Assembly: GCF_018614955.1 (NCBI RefSeq)
Contig: NZ_JAGGNV010000040.1
Span: 1 to 56,288 of the forward strand
Origin: Variovorax paradoxus
GTDB taxonomy: Bacteria > Pseudomonadota > Gammaproteobacteria > Burkholderiales > Burkholderiaceae_C
Direction: 5' to 3'
Length of the DNA stretch: 56,288 bases
The position numbers and the translations under genes are program-made. Below the pieces are notes generated by a model, which was not told the DNA's origin, made no database searches, and worked only from the letters and a program-made list of their open reading frames with translations. Positions 24,230-33,412 of the stretch are shown piece after piece. The stretch's first letter is position 1, and every line of letters begins with the position of its first letter.

Positions 24230-25072
24230 TTACTCATAGTCTGTTGACCGTGTCAGAGTTTCCCATGCATCGATCTCGTTTGTCATGGCTTTGATCTTGG
24301 ACCTTACAAGTTCGAGCGCGTCTTTGCCTAGCAGCAGATGTGCCGGTGGACTAGGATGCACGACGATTGCCAGGAGGGCCTGGGCCGCTTTTGCAGGGTC
24401 GCCGGCTTGTGTACCGCTCTTTGTCTGCCTTGCCTGCCGGATCGGGTCGAACAACGAGTCATAGTCTTCAATTGTTCGATCGGAGCGCACCATCGAGCGG
24501 CCGGCCCAATCCGTTCTGAAGGAGCCAGGCGCAACCGCGGTCACCTTTATCCCGAAGCCGGCGACTTCCTTTCCAAGTACTTCGGAGATCCCTTCAAGCG
24601 CAAACTTGCTCCCGCAATAGTAGGCAATGCCCGGCATCGTGATAAAACCGCCCATCGAAGTGATGTTGATGATGTGTCCCGAGCGACGGGTACGCATCGA
24701 CGGCAGTACGGCCTTGATCATGGCCACCGCACCGAAGACGTTGACGTCAAACTGGCGCTGCATCTCCGAGAGGCCAGACTCTTCGAGCGTCCCCTCGTGA
24801 CCATAGCCAGCGTTGTTGACGAGGACGTCGATCTGGCCGTGCTCTTGCACGAGCTTGGGAATCGTCGTGTGGATCGCGTCGAAATCTGTGACGTCGAGAA
24901 CGACGGCACGTGCTCGTCCCGGCGCAGTGTTCTCAAACGCGACCTTGCTGCTGGCGGTTCTTACGGTCCCGAACACTGAATGCCCGTCTGCCAGCGCAGC
25001 AGCGGCAAATGCTTGTCCGAATCCCGAACTGACACCCGTGATGAGGAACGTTTTAGGTTGAAACTGGGTCAT
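24230..25072 (-). CDS. Short-chain dehydrogenase/reductase
   Basis: A 280-residue classical SDR: coenzyme loop TGVSSGFGQAFA near residue 11, NNAGYGHEG, catalytic Ser in ITSMGGF, and Tyr/Lys in YYCGSKFALEG. The region after the cofactor fold (SFRTDWAGRSMVRSDRTIED) resembles the oxidoreductase group often placed next to AraC regulators. The acidic end of beta-2 is replaced by RTASSK, which favours NADPH. The ATG at 25072 was chosen because MTQFQPKTFLITG is a typical SDR start; the longer frame adds an unlikely leader. It is divergent from the AraC-type regulator, a common pairing. The substrate is unknown. Confidence 0.9.
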   Translation of the reverse strand: MTQFQPKTFLITGVSSGFGQAFAAAALADGHSVFGTVRTASSKVAFENTAPGRARAVVLDVTDFDAIHTTIPKLVQEHGQIDVLVNNAGYGHEGTLEESGLSEMQRQFDVNVFGAVAMIKAVLPSMRTRRSGHIINITSMGGFITMPGIAYYCGSKFALEGISEVLGKEVAGFGIKVTAVAPGSFRTDWAGRSMVRSDRTIEDYDSLFDPIRQARQTKSGTQAGDPAKAAQALLAIVVHPSPPAHLLLGKDALELVRSKIKAMTNEIDAWETLTRSTDYE

Positions 25073-25223
25073 GGTCGGCTCCTTGATGGTTGGAGCCCAA
25101 TCGTAGAAATCGAACCAGCGAAGGGATATGCCGAGTCGCACGTATTGCTTGCCTGAAGCTACGAAGCCATGAACCCATAGCGCTCAATGTGGCAGATTGA
25201 GAAACACAAACGAACGACTCCAT

Positions 25224-26174
25224 ATGCAATCCATATCGCTTCCGACCCAAGCTGTGCAGAGGCAGATGGTCAATCTGGTGAAGCCGCTGGCGCCTGTTGA
25301 AGGCTACAACCTGACAATCCTGCCCGATGTCCGAATTCTCAGATCCGATCGTCCACTGAGCAGGGCTCCGGTGTTGTACGAACCAGGCATCGTCGTTGTT
25401 CTGCAAGGCCGGAAGCGCGGGTTCTTGGGCGACGAGGTGTACCTCTACGATGCGCAGCACTACTTGGCTGTCTCGGTTCCCGTGCCTTTTTCGATGGACA
25501 CAGACGCCTCGGCAGAAGAGCCCTTGTTCGCGATCTACTTTCGACTCGACTTCAAGGTCGCCGCGGAGCTCATGATGAAGCTCGACGAGTACGGGACTGC
25601 AGAGGAAGCGGCCCCGAAGGGGTTGATGTCCACGGTCATGGATGAGCGCGTAGCGCATACCGTACTGCGATTTCTCGAGGTGATGAATTCCCCGCTGGAG
25701 TCCACGATCCTCGGTCCTCACTTGGTGCGCGAGCTCTATTTCCGCGTTCTCACTGGCGAACAAGGAAGTTCGATGAGGGCCGCGCTGACTCGGCAAGGGC
25801 AGTTCGCCAAGATCGCGAAGGCAATTCGGACGATTCATGCGAGTTTCGACCAGAAGCTTGACATAGGCCAGCTGGCGGAAGAGGCGGGCATGAGCCCTAG
25901 CTCCTTCCACGCGCATTTCAAGACGGTTACAGCGACATCGCCTATCCAATACCTTAAGGCGACGCGCCTTCACCAAGCCAGGCTGATCATGGTCAGGAAC
26001 GAGGTCACCGCTTCTCTCGCGAGTGTCCAAGTGGGATACGAGAGCGCGTCCCAGTTCAGCCGTGAGTTCAAGCGGATGTTCGGCCGCGGCCCCGCCGAAG
26101 AAGCGTCCCGGATGCGGCAGGTGTTCGCGCGGCCGGATCGCTCGCCGCACGAGCTATACGTAGCGTCCCACTGA
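25224..26174 (+). CDS. AraC-family transcriptional regulator
   Basis: A 316-residue regulator. The N-terminal cupin-type sensing region (LPDVRILRSDRPLSRAPVLY, EPGIVVVLQGRKRGFLGDEV) is followed by a linker. Two C-terminal helix-turn-helix motifs are present: LDIGQLAEEAGMSPSSFHAH and VTASLASVQVGYESASQFSR followed by EFKRMFGRGPAE. This architecture matches AraC proteins that regulate an adjacent divergent oxidoreductase. The ATG at 25224 fits the family start (MQSISLPTQAVQRQM). The 150-bp gap to the SDR gene presumably holds both promoters. Confidence 0.92.
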   Translation: MQSISLPTQAVQRQMVNLVKPLAPVEGYNLTILPDVRILRSDRPLSRAPVLYEPGIVVVLQGRKRGFLGDEVYLYDAQHYLAVSVPVPFSMDTDASAEEPLFAIYFRLDFKVAAELMMKLDEYGTAEEAAPKGLMSTVMDERVAHTVLRFLEVMNSPLESTILGPHLVRELYFRVLTGEQGSSMRAALTRQGQFAKIAKAIRTIHASFDQKLDIGQLAEEAGMSPSSFHAHFKTVTATSPIQYLKATRLHQARLIMVRNEVTASLASVQVGYESASQFSREFKRMFGRGPAEEASRMRQVFARPDRSPHELYVASH

Positions 26175-26198
26175 GCGTCATGATGACAACGTGACTGC

Positions 26199-27185
26199 TC
26201 AATCGAGCGACATCCTCGCGTCGCTCACGATTTTGCCAAGGCGCTGCTTCTCTCTGGCGATCACCTGCACGAATTCGGCCCGCGTGCCACCACCCACCTG
26301 CGAGCCATTGGCCTCGAACTGAGCCCGCATCGCGGCATCGGTCTTGAAGGCGGTGTCGAGCGCTGCGCCGATGCGGTCGAGCACCGCGGGCGGCGTGCCC
26401 TTGGGCGCGAACAGGCCGCCCCAGTGCTGCATCTGGATGGTCGGAAAGCCCTGCTCCGTGGTGGTCGGCACGTCGGGGAGCACGGCCGTGCGCTTGACGT
26501 CGGTAACGGCTACGGCGCGCAGCTTGCCGCCCTTCACGTAGCCCATCACGCCGACGGGCGCCTCCGATGCCAAGTCGATCTGGCCGCCGACGATCGCGTT
26601 GACGGTTTCCGAGCCGCTCTTGTAATGAACGATGGTGACAGGCACGCCGAGCGCGGTTCCGACCATCTCGCCAACGAAGTGGCCCGTGCTGCCGGCGCCG
26701 GCAGTGCCGAAGGTGATCACGCCCTTGCGCTTGCCGTAGGCCTGCAGTTCCTTCAGGTCGCGAAAACCGGCGCTGGCCGAAGCGACCATCACCGATGGTG
26801 CGGTGTTGCCTTCGACCACCGGCACCAGGTCGCTGTCGGCGTAGGGCATCTTCGTGCGCAGCAGCGCGTTGGCCACCGCGCCGTTGCCGGCGATCAGAAG
26901 CGTGTGGCCATCCGGTGCACTCTTGGCCACAAAGTCGGAGCCGATGATGCCGCCGGCGCCCGGTTTGTTGTCGACGATCACGCTCTGGTTCAGCTGCTTA
27001 CCCAGGCCCTGCGCGATCAGGCGCGCGGTGATGTCGCCCGGGCCGCCGGCGGAAAACGGCAGCACCAGCCGGATCGGTTTGTCGGGCCAGGTGCCTTGCG
27101 CGTACGCGGGCGCGTTGGTGGCTGCGATGACGGTGAGGCCGGCCCATCCGGCCAGCAGCAGTGTGCGACGGTGCAATGTGCTCAT
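26199..27185 (-). CDS. Bug-family periplasmic receptor (TTT substrate-binding protein)
   Basis: A 328-residue receptor with a signal peptide (RRTLLLAGWAGLTVIAATNA, cleavage near AYAQG). Family motifs are RLVLPFSAGGPGDITARLIA, VDNKPGAGGIIGSDFV, AIVGGQIDLASEAPVG and LPDVPTTTEQGFP. It lies 31 bases after the MmgE/PrpD gene and is the last gene of the nine-gene minus-strand operon. As one of three different receptors in that operon it probably recognises a substrate or intermediate related to the pathway, but the ligand cannot be read from sequence. The start at 27185 is the one that gives a proper signal peptide. Confidence 0.92.
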   Translation of the reverse strand: MSTLHRRTLLLAGWAGLTVIAATNAPAYAQGTWPDKPIRLVLPFSAGGPGDITARLIAQGLGKQLNQSVIVDNKPGAGGIIGSDFVAKSAPDGHTLLIAGNGAVANALLRTKMPYADSDLVPVVEGNTAPSVMVASASAGFRDLKELQAYGKRKGVITFGTAGAGSTGHFVGEMVGTALGVPVTIVHYKSGSETVNAIVGGQIDLASEAPVGVMGYVKGGKLRAVAVTDVKRTAVLPDVPTTTEQGFPTIQMQHWGGLFAPKGTPPAVLDRIGAALDTAFKTDAAMRAQFEANGSQVGGGTRAEFVQVIAREKQRLGKIVSDARMSLD

Positions 27186-27216
27186 GGTGTGTCTCTCTTT
27201 GTTGAATTGCGAAAGG

Positions 27217-28677
27217 TCACTCGAAGGCAGCAACCACCGGCGGCGCCAGCAGCGCCAGCAGCTCGCGCACGTCGGCGACGTCTTCGATGCCCAGCGTCAT
27301 CTCCTCGATCGCCTTCTGGCACGGCGCGTCGATCAGGCCTTCGGTGAGGGTGCGGTATTTGGCCGACACCTCGGCCGCGGGCAACGGCGACTGGATGCCG
27401 CGCGATGCGCCGCGATCGACCTCGATGCGCTGGCCGTCGCTGAAGGTGACGGCCACGCGGACCCGAAAACGCTTCTTGATGTCGCCGCCAATCGTGTCGA
27501 AGGCCGGTTCGTGCCGCACCTCGACCTTGCGCAGCAGCTCCCATACGTCGTCCGAGTCGATGCGCGCCGGCGTGAACTGCTGGACCATCGCGGCGCCGTC
27601 GATCGCGGCGACCGCCAGCGCGTAGCCGATGTTCATCTGCGCGCCGATCGGCGTCAGCGGCCGCTCGGGCACCCACCAGCCGTGGTGGTACGCCGCGTGC
27701 GGCACGTCGCACTCGATGCGCGTGATCTCGCCGGGCACCAGCTTGCGTTGGGCGTCGATGTCGAACAGGGCGTCCAGCGGCGAATGGATCGCTCCCATCG
27801 CTGCGTAGGGCTTGAGCACGATGCGCTCGACCTCCCAGCGCTCGCCCAGGCCGTCGGTGATCTGCGATGCATCCGGGTCGTGGCCTTCGCCGAAGGTCGA
27901 CAGAAAGCCGCCGTACTCGCGCTCGAACACGCGCTTGATGCCGGTATAGCCGCCCTCGGCCAGCACCGCCGCGTACATGCCGTTGCGCGCCGAAAAGCCG
28001 TGGTGCATGCGCTTGCACATGGCCTCGTACTGCGCAGCCATCAGGCCTGCAGACTGGGTGCCGGCCAAGCCCAGCGCGTCCTCGAAGCGGGCCGCTTCCA
28101 GGCCCAGCAGCTTGCCCACAGCAGCGGCCGCCGCGTGGGTGCCGAACACCGCGCCCGAATGCCATCCGCGCGACAGCATCTGCACGCCGTGCAGCGCCAT
28201 GCCGACACGAGGGCCGACTTCGTAGCCTGCCATCGCCGCCTCGAGGAACCGCTTGCCGCTGACCGGCGTTTCGCTGCCCTCGGCCACGGCCCACAGAGCC
28301 GGCAGCACGATCGATGCGCTGTGCAGCGGGCCGAGCGGATGAAAGTCGTCGAGCTCGAAGCCCTGGATGAAGGTGCCGTTGAGCAGCGCCGCGCCGGGCG
28401 CGCTCGTCTTCGCGCCCCAGCCGATGATGGTGCGGTCGCCGGCGCCTTCGAGCTTGCGCACGATGCCGACGGCGGTGCGCGACCACGGCAGTTGTGCGCC
28501 GACAATCGCGCAGCCGATGCCGTCGAGGGTCAGCAGCCGGGCACGTTCGCGCGCCGAACCCGGCGCCTGATCCAGCCGGAAGTCGGCCAACCACTGCGAC
28601 AGGCGGCCGGTCGGGCCGGAGGGATCGGTCGCCGCGGACGAAGAAGTCGGCGTGGCGGTGGAAGTCGGTTGGCTCAT
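27217..28677 (-). CDS. MmgE/PrpD family protein (2-methylcitrate-dehydratase-like)
   Basis: A 486-residue MmgE/PrpD protein. Recognisable parts are the N-terminal helical domain (LSQWLADFRLDQAPGSARER, LTLDGIGCAIVGAQLPWSRT), LNGTFIQGFELDDFH, the core region HPLGPLHSASIVLPALWAVA, the GMALHGVQMLSRGWHSGAVF segment, and the small C-terminal domain. PrpD dehydrates 2-methylcitrate; relatives include iminodisuccinate epimerase and cis-aconitate decarboxylase, so the exact reaction is open. The start overlaps the acyl-CoA synthetase stop by four bases (ATGA). Together with a PrpB-like lyase and LeuCD-like hydratase in one operon, it points to a branched di- or tricarboxylate as substrate. Confidence 0.9.
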   Translation of the reverse strand: MSQPTSTATPTSSSAATDPSGPTGRLSQWLADFRLDQAPGSARERARLLTLDGIGCAIVGAQLPWSRTAVGIVRKLEGAGDRTIIGWGAKTSAPGAALLNGTFIQGFELDDFHPLGPLHSASIVLPALWAVAEGSETPVSGKRFLEAAMAGYEVGPRVGMALHGVQMLSRGWHSGAVFGTHAAAAAVGKLLGLEAARFEDALGLAGTQSAGLMAAQYEAMCKRMHHGFSARNGMYAAVLAEGGYTGIKRVFEREYGGFLSTFGEGHDPDASQITDGLGERWEVERIVLKPYAAMGAIHSPLDALFDIDAQRKLVPGEITRIECDVPHAAYHHGWWVPERPLTPIGAQMNIGYALAVAAIDGAAMVQQFTPARIDSDDVWELLRKVEVRHEPAFDTIGGDIKKRFRVRVAVTFSDGQRIEVDRGASRGIQSPLPAAEVSAKYRTLTEGLIDAPCQKAIEEMTLGIEDVADVRELLALLAPPVVAAFE

Positions 28678-30329
28678 GCGTTGCTCCTGTCCGTGGTGGC
28701 TGCCGTCGGCAGCACGTAGCCCTTCAACTGCTCGCGCAGCCGGGTCTTGAGAATCTTGCCGGTAGCGCCTAGCGGAATCGCTTCCACGAAAACCACGTCA
28801 TCGGGAATCTGCCATTTCGCGGTCTTGCCTTCGTAGAACTGGAGCAGTTCTTCCTTGGTGACCTCGGTGTTCGGTTTTTTGGCAACCACCACGATCGGGC
28901 GTTCGTCCCACTTGGCATCCGCCACGCCGATGCACGCCGCCATCGCCACCGCCGGGTGCGCGACGGCAATGTTCTCGATGTCGATCGAGCTGATCCACTC
29001 GCCGCCGGACTTGATCACGTCCTTGCTGCGATCGGTGATCTGCAGGTAGCCGTCGGCGTCAATCGTCGCCACGTCGCCGGTCGGAAACCAGCCGTCCACC
29101 AGCGGGTTGCCGCCCTCGCCCCGGAAGTATTCCTTGACGACCCACGGCCCCTTGACCAGCAGGTCGCCATAAGCCTTGCCATCCCACGGCAACTCCTGGC
29201 CCTTGCCGTCGACGATCCTCATGTCGACGCCGAAGATGGCGCGCCCCTGCTTGGCGAGGATCGACAGTTGCGCCTCCTTCGGCAGCGAAAGTTGCTTTTT
29301 CTTCAGCGTGCACAGCGTGCCGAGCGGGCTCATCTCGGTCATGCCCCAGCCGTGCAGCACCTGCACGCCGTACTGGTCCTTGAAGGCGCGCAGCATCGCC
29401 GGCGGACAGGCGGCGCCGCCAATCACGGTGCGGTCGAGCTTCGAGAACTTCAGCTCGTTGGCCTGCAGGTGGCCCAGCAGCATCTGCCACACCGTCGGAA
29501 CGCCCGCGGCGAAGGTCACGCCTTCGCTCTCGATCAGCTCGTACACCGACTTGCCGTCCAGCGCGGGGCCGGGGAACACCAGCTTGCAGCCGGTCAGCGC
29601 CGCCGAGTAAGGGATGCCCCACGCGTTGACGTGGAACATCGGCACCACCGGCAGCACCGAGTCGCGCGCCGACAGGCGCATTACGTCGGGCAGCGCCGAT
29701 GCGTAGGCGTGCAGCAGCGTCGAGCGATGGCTGTACAGCGCAGCCTTCGGGTTGCCCGTGGTGCCGCTCGTGTAGCACATGCTCGAGGCCGCGTTCTCGT
29801 CGAAGCTCGGCCATTCGTAGCGATCACTCCGGTCCGAGATCCAGGCTTCGTAACTGAGCAAGTTCGGAATGCCGCTGTCGGCCGGCAGCTTGTCGGCATC
29901 GCACAGCGCGATCCACTTCCTGACCGTCGGACAGCGCGCATGCACCGTTTGCACCAGCGGCAGGAAGCTCGTGTCGAAGCACAGGACTTCGTCTTGCGCG
30001 TGATTGACGATCCACGCCACCTGGTCGGGGTGCAGGCGCGGGTTGATGGTGTGCAGCACCCGGCCCGCGCCGCTGACGCCGTAGTACAGCTCCAGGTGGC
30101 GATAGCCGTTCCAGGCGATGGTGGCGACGCGGTCGGACATCGCCAGGCCTTCCGCCTCCAGCGCGTTGGCCACCTGGCGCGAGCGCCGCGCGATGCCGGC
30201 CCAGGTGGTGCGGTGGACGTCGCCTTCGACGCGCCGCGAGACGATCTCGCCATCGCCGTTGTGGCGCTCGACGAACGTGATCAGGTTGGAGATCAGCAAC
30301 GGCTGATCCTGCATGAGACCTTGGAGCAT
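28674..30329 (-). CDS. AMP-forming acyl-CoA synthetase
   Basis: A 551-residue ANL-superfamily ligase of the medium/long-chain fatty-acyl type. The P-loop-like CYTSGTTGNPKAALYSHR, the adenylate segment LHGWGMTEMSPLGTL, the GWFPTGDVATIDADGYLQIT motif and RSKDVIKSGGEWISS followed by a C-terminal Lys (GATGKILKTRLREQ) are all present. It forms acyl-CoA from a carboxylate, ATP and CoA. The ATG at 30329 gives a normal N-terminus (MLQGLMQDQPLLIS); the upstream frame would add 43 residues of poor character. It sits between a Bug gene and the MmgE/PrpD gene, so it probably activates a product of the operon's lyase. Confidence 0.92.
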   Translation of the reverse strand: MLQGLMQDQPLLISNLITFVERHNGDGEIVSRRVEGDVHRTTWAGIARRSRQVANALEAEGLAMSDRVATIAWNGYRHLELYYGVSGAGRVLHTINPRLHPDQVAWIVNHAQDEVLCFDTSFLPLVQTVHARCPTVRKWIALCDADKLPADSGIPNLLSYEAWISDRSDRYEWPSFDENAASSMCYTSGTTGNPKAALYSHRSTLLHAYASALPDVMRLSARDSVLPVVPMFHVNAWGIPYSAALTGCKLVFPGPALDGKSVYELIESEGVTFAAGVPTVWQMLLGHLQANELKFSKLDRTVIGGAACPPAMLRAFKDQYGVQVLHGWGMTEMSPLGTLCTLKKKQLSLPKEAQLSILAKQGRAIFGVDMRIVDGKGQELPWDGKAYGDLLVKGPWVVKEYFRGEGGNPLVDGWFPTGDVATIDADGYLQITDRSKDVIKSGGEWISSIDIENIAVAHPAVAMAACIGVADAKWDERPIVVVAKKPNTEVTKEELLQFYEGKTAKWQIPDDVVFVEAIPLGATGKILKTRLREQLKGYVLPTAATTDRSNA

Positions 30330-30372
30330 GAAAATTTCCGGGGTTACTGGGTGGGAAAGGGGCGCTTCGTGC

Positions 30373-31368
30373 TCAGCCTTCGATCGCGATCTTTCGCTCG
30401 CCAATGAGCTTCTTCCACGTCGCGCCTTCGGTGGCGATGGTGCGACGCACGTCGGCACTGGCCGGCGCGGCGGTCTGGCCCAGCGCTTCGAGCCGGCGGG
30501 CCATGCCCGGCGCCGCGAGCACCTCGGCCAGTGCCTTGCGGATCGTTGCGACGACGGGCTCCGGCAGACCAGCCGGGCCCATCAGCGCGAACCAGCCGGG
30601 CGCGTCGAAGCCCGGCACGCCGGACTCGGCGATGGTTGGCACGTTGGGCAGCGAGGGCATGCGCGTGAGCGAGCTCACGCCCAGCGCGTTGAGCTTGCCG
30701 CTGGAGATGAACGGACCGGTGGCCGATGCGGTTAGAAAGGCGAACTGGACATCGCCCGCCAGCAGCGCGGTGATCGCCGGCGCGCCGCCGCGGTACGGCA
30801 CATGCACCGCGAACGTGCCGGTGCGCGACTTGAACAGCTCGGCCGCCAGGTGGCTGACGCTGCCCGAGCCGCCCGAGGCGTAGCTCAACTTGTCGGGCTC
30901 CTTGCGCATCAGTGCAAGCAGTTCCTGCACGGTGGCGACACCGGCGGAGGGCGGCGCCACCAGCACCTGCGGCAGCTGCGACACCATCGCGATCGGCGTG
31001 AAGCCGGCGAGCGGGTCGTAGCCGGCGTTGCGCAGCGCCGGCACGATGGTCAGCGGTGCATTGTCGAGCAGGCCCAGCGTGTAGCCATCGGGTGCGGCTC
31101 GCACCACCTCGGCGCCGGCAATGGTGCCGCTGGCGCCAGCCTTGTAGTCGATCACGATCGGCTGGCCGAGCAGCCTGCCGAGCGGCGTCATCACCTCGCG
31201 CGCGGTCACGTCGGCGGCACCGCCGGGCGTGTAGCCCAGCAGCACACGCACCGGCCGGGCGGGCCAGGTCTGCGCCCGCGCGCTGGTGCCCAGCAACGCC
31301 AGCGCCGCGCCACCGAGGCCACCGGCCAAGGCAGTGCGGCGCGACGGATTGAAAAGGTTCGATCCCAT
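30373..31368 (-). CDS. Bug-family periplasmic receptor with Tat-like leader
   Basis: A 331-residue receptor. The leader contains PSRRTALAGGLGGAALALLG and ends near ARAQTW; the RR pair makes a Tat signal possible. Core motifs are VRVLLGYTPGGAADVTAREV, VIDYKAGASGTIAGAEVVRA, LLAGDVQFAFLTAS and LPNVPTIAESGVPGFD. It follows the Sua5-like gene by 8 bases and precedes the synthetase by 43. The start at 31368 is supported by the leader. Confidence 0.92.
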   Translation of the reverse strand: MGSNLFNPSRRTALAGGLGGAALALLGTSARAQTWPARPVRVLLGYTPGGAADVTAREVMTPLGRLLGQPIVIDYKAGASGTIAGAEVVRAAPDGYTLGLLDNAPLTIVPALRNAGYDPLAGFTPIAMVSQLPQVLVAPPSAGVATVQELLALMRKEPDKLSYASGGSGSVSHLAAELFKSRTGTFAVHVPYRGGAPAITALLAGDVQFAFLTASATGPFISSGKLNALGVSSLTRMPSLPNVPTIAESGVPGFDAPGWFALMGPAGLPEPVVATIRKALAEVLAAPGMARRLEALGQTAAPASADVRRTIATEGATWKKLIGERKIAIEG

Positions 31369-31376
31369 GGCCGGTG

Positions 31377-32111
31377 CTACTGGACGTTCTTCAGCGCAAA
31401 CTCGTTCAGGTGGCCCGAGGGCAATGCATCGACGCCCGGATCGGCCGGCAGGTCGACATCGAACCAGCGCTTGAGCACGCCCGAAATTAACTCGTAGCAA
31501 GCGCCGATGCGCACCACTTCCATGGTGTCGAAGTTGATCAGCGTGCCGGCGCGTCGGTAGGTGTGATAACGGCGCAGGCCGTAGTCGATGGTGATGTCGG
31601 CGATCTGCTTGAGTTCGTCAGGAATCTCCTCGACGGAAAAGCGCGTGCCGGTCCCCGTGAGGTTGGCCGAGGAGCCGAACAGCGGCACCACCTCTTCGCG
31701 GCTGAGGCGCGTCAGCTCCTTGTGGAACGGGCCGGCGTTGAGCAGCATGCCGATCGTGCCGACCGCCGTGCTGGCTTTGACCGCGTCTTCGTCGAGCTTG
31801 CCCAGCAGCGGATGGTCGGGCCTGAAGCTGCCGATCACGCCGAGCGGCAGGTCGTGATCGACCACCAGCGCCTCGACCATCTCCTGCGCGCGCGGGCTGA
31901 GCGTGTGCAGCTCGCGCTGCGTGATCAGGTCGCCCGCCATTGCGTTGCGCTTGTGGCTGCCGCGGCGCTTGGTGTCGTAGATTTTTTTCAGCGGATCCAT
32001 CGACGCGCCGCAGCAGGCGTAGCCGGTGTCGTTCGGCACGATGGCGATGCCGCCGCGCTTGATCACGTCGATGGTGCGGCGGGCGTCGCCGGCGATGTCG
32101 AGTCTGCTCAT
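31377..32111 (-). CDS. Sua5/YciO/YrdC-family protein
   Basis: A 244-residue YrdC-domain protein. ARRTIDVIKRGGIAIVPNDT (family start KxGGxxxxPTDT-like, here with N for T), YDTKRRGSHKRNAM, a mid-domain GSFRPDH, and GTIGMLLNAGPFHKELTRLS with LFGSSANLTGTGTRFS (conserved SAN) are visible. TsaC/Sua5 makes threonylcarbamoyl-AMP for tRNA t6A; YciO relatives have uncertain roles. Its place inside a catabolic operon between two Bug genes (8-base gap to the next) argues for a specialised paralogue. The Lys-Arg pair used for nucleotide binding looks present, but the activity is not established. Confidence 0.85.
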   Translation of the reverse strand: MSRLDIAGDARRTIDVIKRGGIAIVPNDTGYACCGASMDPLKKIYDTKRRGSHKRNAMAGDLITQRELHTLSPRAQEMVEALVVDHDLPLGVIGSFRPDHPLLGKLDEDAVKASTAVGTIGMLLNAGPFHKELTRLSREEVVPLFGSSANLTGTGTRFSVEEIPDELKQIADITIDYGLRRYHTYRRAGTLINFDTMEVVRIGACYELISGVLKRWFDVDLPADPGVDALPSGHLNEFALKNVQ

Positions 32112-32302
32112 ATCGTCTCCTGGTTGTGTTCGAAGCTCAGTCGGAAAAGCGCGGGTCGAGCGGCGGCGTCGAAGCGCAGCGTCCAGCGCGGTGTCGCGCT
32201 CCAGGTCGGTGGCGCGCCAGGTGGCGGCGTCGCGGCCGGTGGCCGCGCGTGGGGGGCGGTGATCATGGGTTTCAACTCCTTGAAACAATGGATTGATGGG
32301 TG

Positions 32303-33286
32303 TCACTCGAGCGGGAAGCGCTTCACCTGCGCTTCGATGCGCCTGGCTTCGCGCTGCACCATGGCCGTGAACTCGGCGGGCGTGTTGCCGACCGGCTCGG
32401 CGCCGATCGTGGACAACGACTTGCGCACGTCCTCGCTCTTGACCGCTTCGCGCACTGCGGCGGCGATGCCCTGTTGGATCTCGGCCGGCGTGCCCTTGGG
32501 CGCGAAGAGGCCGTACCAGGTGGTGGCGTCGAAGCTCGCAAAGCCGGCCTCGATCGCGCTCGGCACGTCGGGCAGCACGGCCGAACGCCTGTCGCCCATA
32601 GTCATCACGACCCGGAGCGCGCCGGTTTTGACGAAGGGCATCACCGCGGTGCTGCCGGCGATGGCGAACGAGATGTTGTTGGCCACCAGGTCGGTGATCA
32701 TCTGGCCGCCGCCCTTGTAGTTGGCGACCACCAGCGTCGGCAGCGCGCTCTCTTCGCCCAGGATGCGCGCCTGCAGCCGGGCCATGTTCTCGGTGGTGCC
32801 GACCGAGCACGGCGTCGCCGCGCTCTTGCAGTAACGCACCAGTTGCTCCATCGACTTGACCGGCAACGCCGCGTTGGCCGTCACAACGCCGGGCAGGGCC
32901 GAGAAGGCCGACACCGGCACCAGTTGCGCCAGCGGGTCGATGCCCTTGAAGGTCGGCAGATGCTTGATCAGCGTCAGCGACGGGATTTGCACGAGCAAGG
33001 TCTGACCGTTCGGCTTGGCGTCGATCACCTTGCGGGTGCCGATCACGCCGTCGGCGCCGGGCACGTTCTCGACGATGACCGGTTGACCCCAGATCTGCTG
33101 CAGCTCCTTCGCGACGACCCGCGTCTGCGCATCGACGCCGCCGCCCGGGCTGTAGGGCACGATCAGGGTCACGGGGCGATCGGGTTTCCAGTCGGCGGCG
33201 ATGGCTGCGAGGGGCAGGCAGGCTGCCAGGGCGAGCGCAGCGACGGCGCGGCGCCGCAGCGAGGCGGTGAGCATGAAAGTGGGCAT
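32303..33286 (-). CDS. Bug-family periplasmic receptor (TTT substrate-binding protein)
   Basis: A 327-residue receptor: signal peptide (LRRRAVAALALAACLPLAAI, cleavage near AADW), VTLIVPYSPGGGVDAQTRVV, VENVPGADGVIGTRKV, DLVANNISFAIAGST and LPDVPSAIEAGFASFD. The central part contains an extra Cys pair (YCKSAATPCSVGT), unusual for the family, which could form a disulfide. It follows LeuD after 126 bases and precedes the Sua5-like gene by 191 bases; no separate terminator is obvious. Confidence 0.92.
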   Translation of the reverse strand: MPTFMLTASLRRRAVAALALAACLPLAAIAADWKPDRPVTLIVPYSPGGGVDAQTRVVAKELQQIWGQPVIVENVPGADGVIGTRKVIDAKPNGQTLLVQIPSLTLIKHLPTFKGIDPLAQLVPVSAFSALPGVVTANAALPVKSMEQLVRYCKSAATPCSVGTTENMARLQARILGEESALPTLVVANYKGGGQMITDLVANNISFAIAGSTAVMPFVKTGALRVVMTMGDRRSAVLPDVPSAIEAGFASFDATTWYGLFAPKGTPAEIQQGIAAAVREAVKSEDVRKSLSTIGAEPVGNTPAEFTAMVQREARRIEAQVKRFPLE

Positions 33287-33412
33287 CGTCTTGTCTCCGT
33301 GATTCGTCTTTGTGGTTGTTCAGTCGATCTGCAGGCCGCTGGCGACAACGGCCTGGCCCCACTTGTCGACCTCTGCGGCCTCGCGAGCGGTGCGGGGGCG
33401 TGCGCCGGCCGC

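Noticed and set aside
26854..28719. A 621-codon plus-strand frame opposite MmgE/PrpD
   Set aside because: No domain; composition is that of an antisense shadow.
28956..30407. A 483-codon plus-strand frame opposite the acyl-CoA synthetase
   Set aside because: Antisense shadow with no recognisable motifs.
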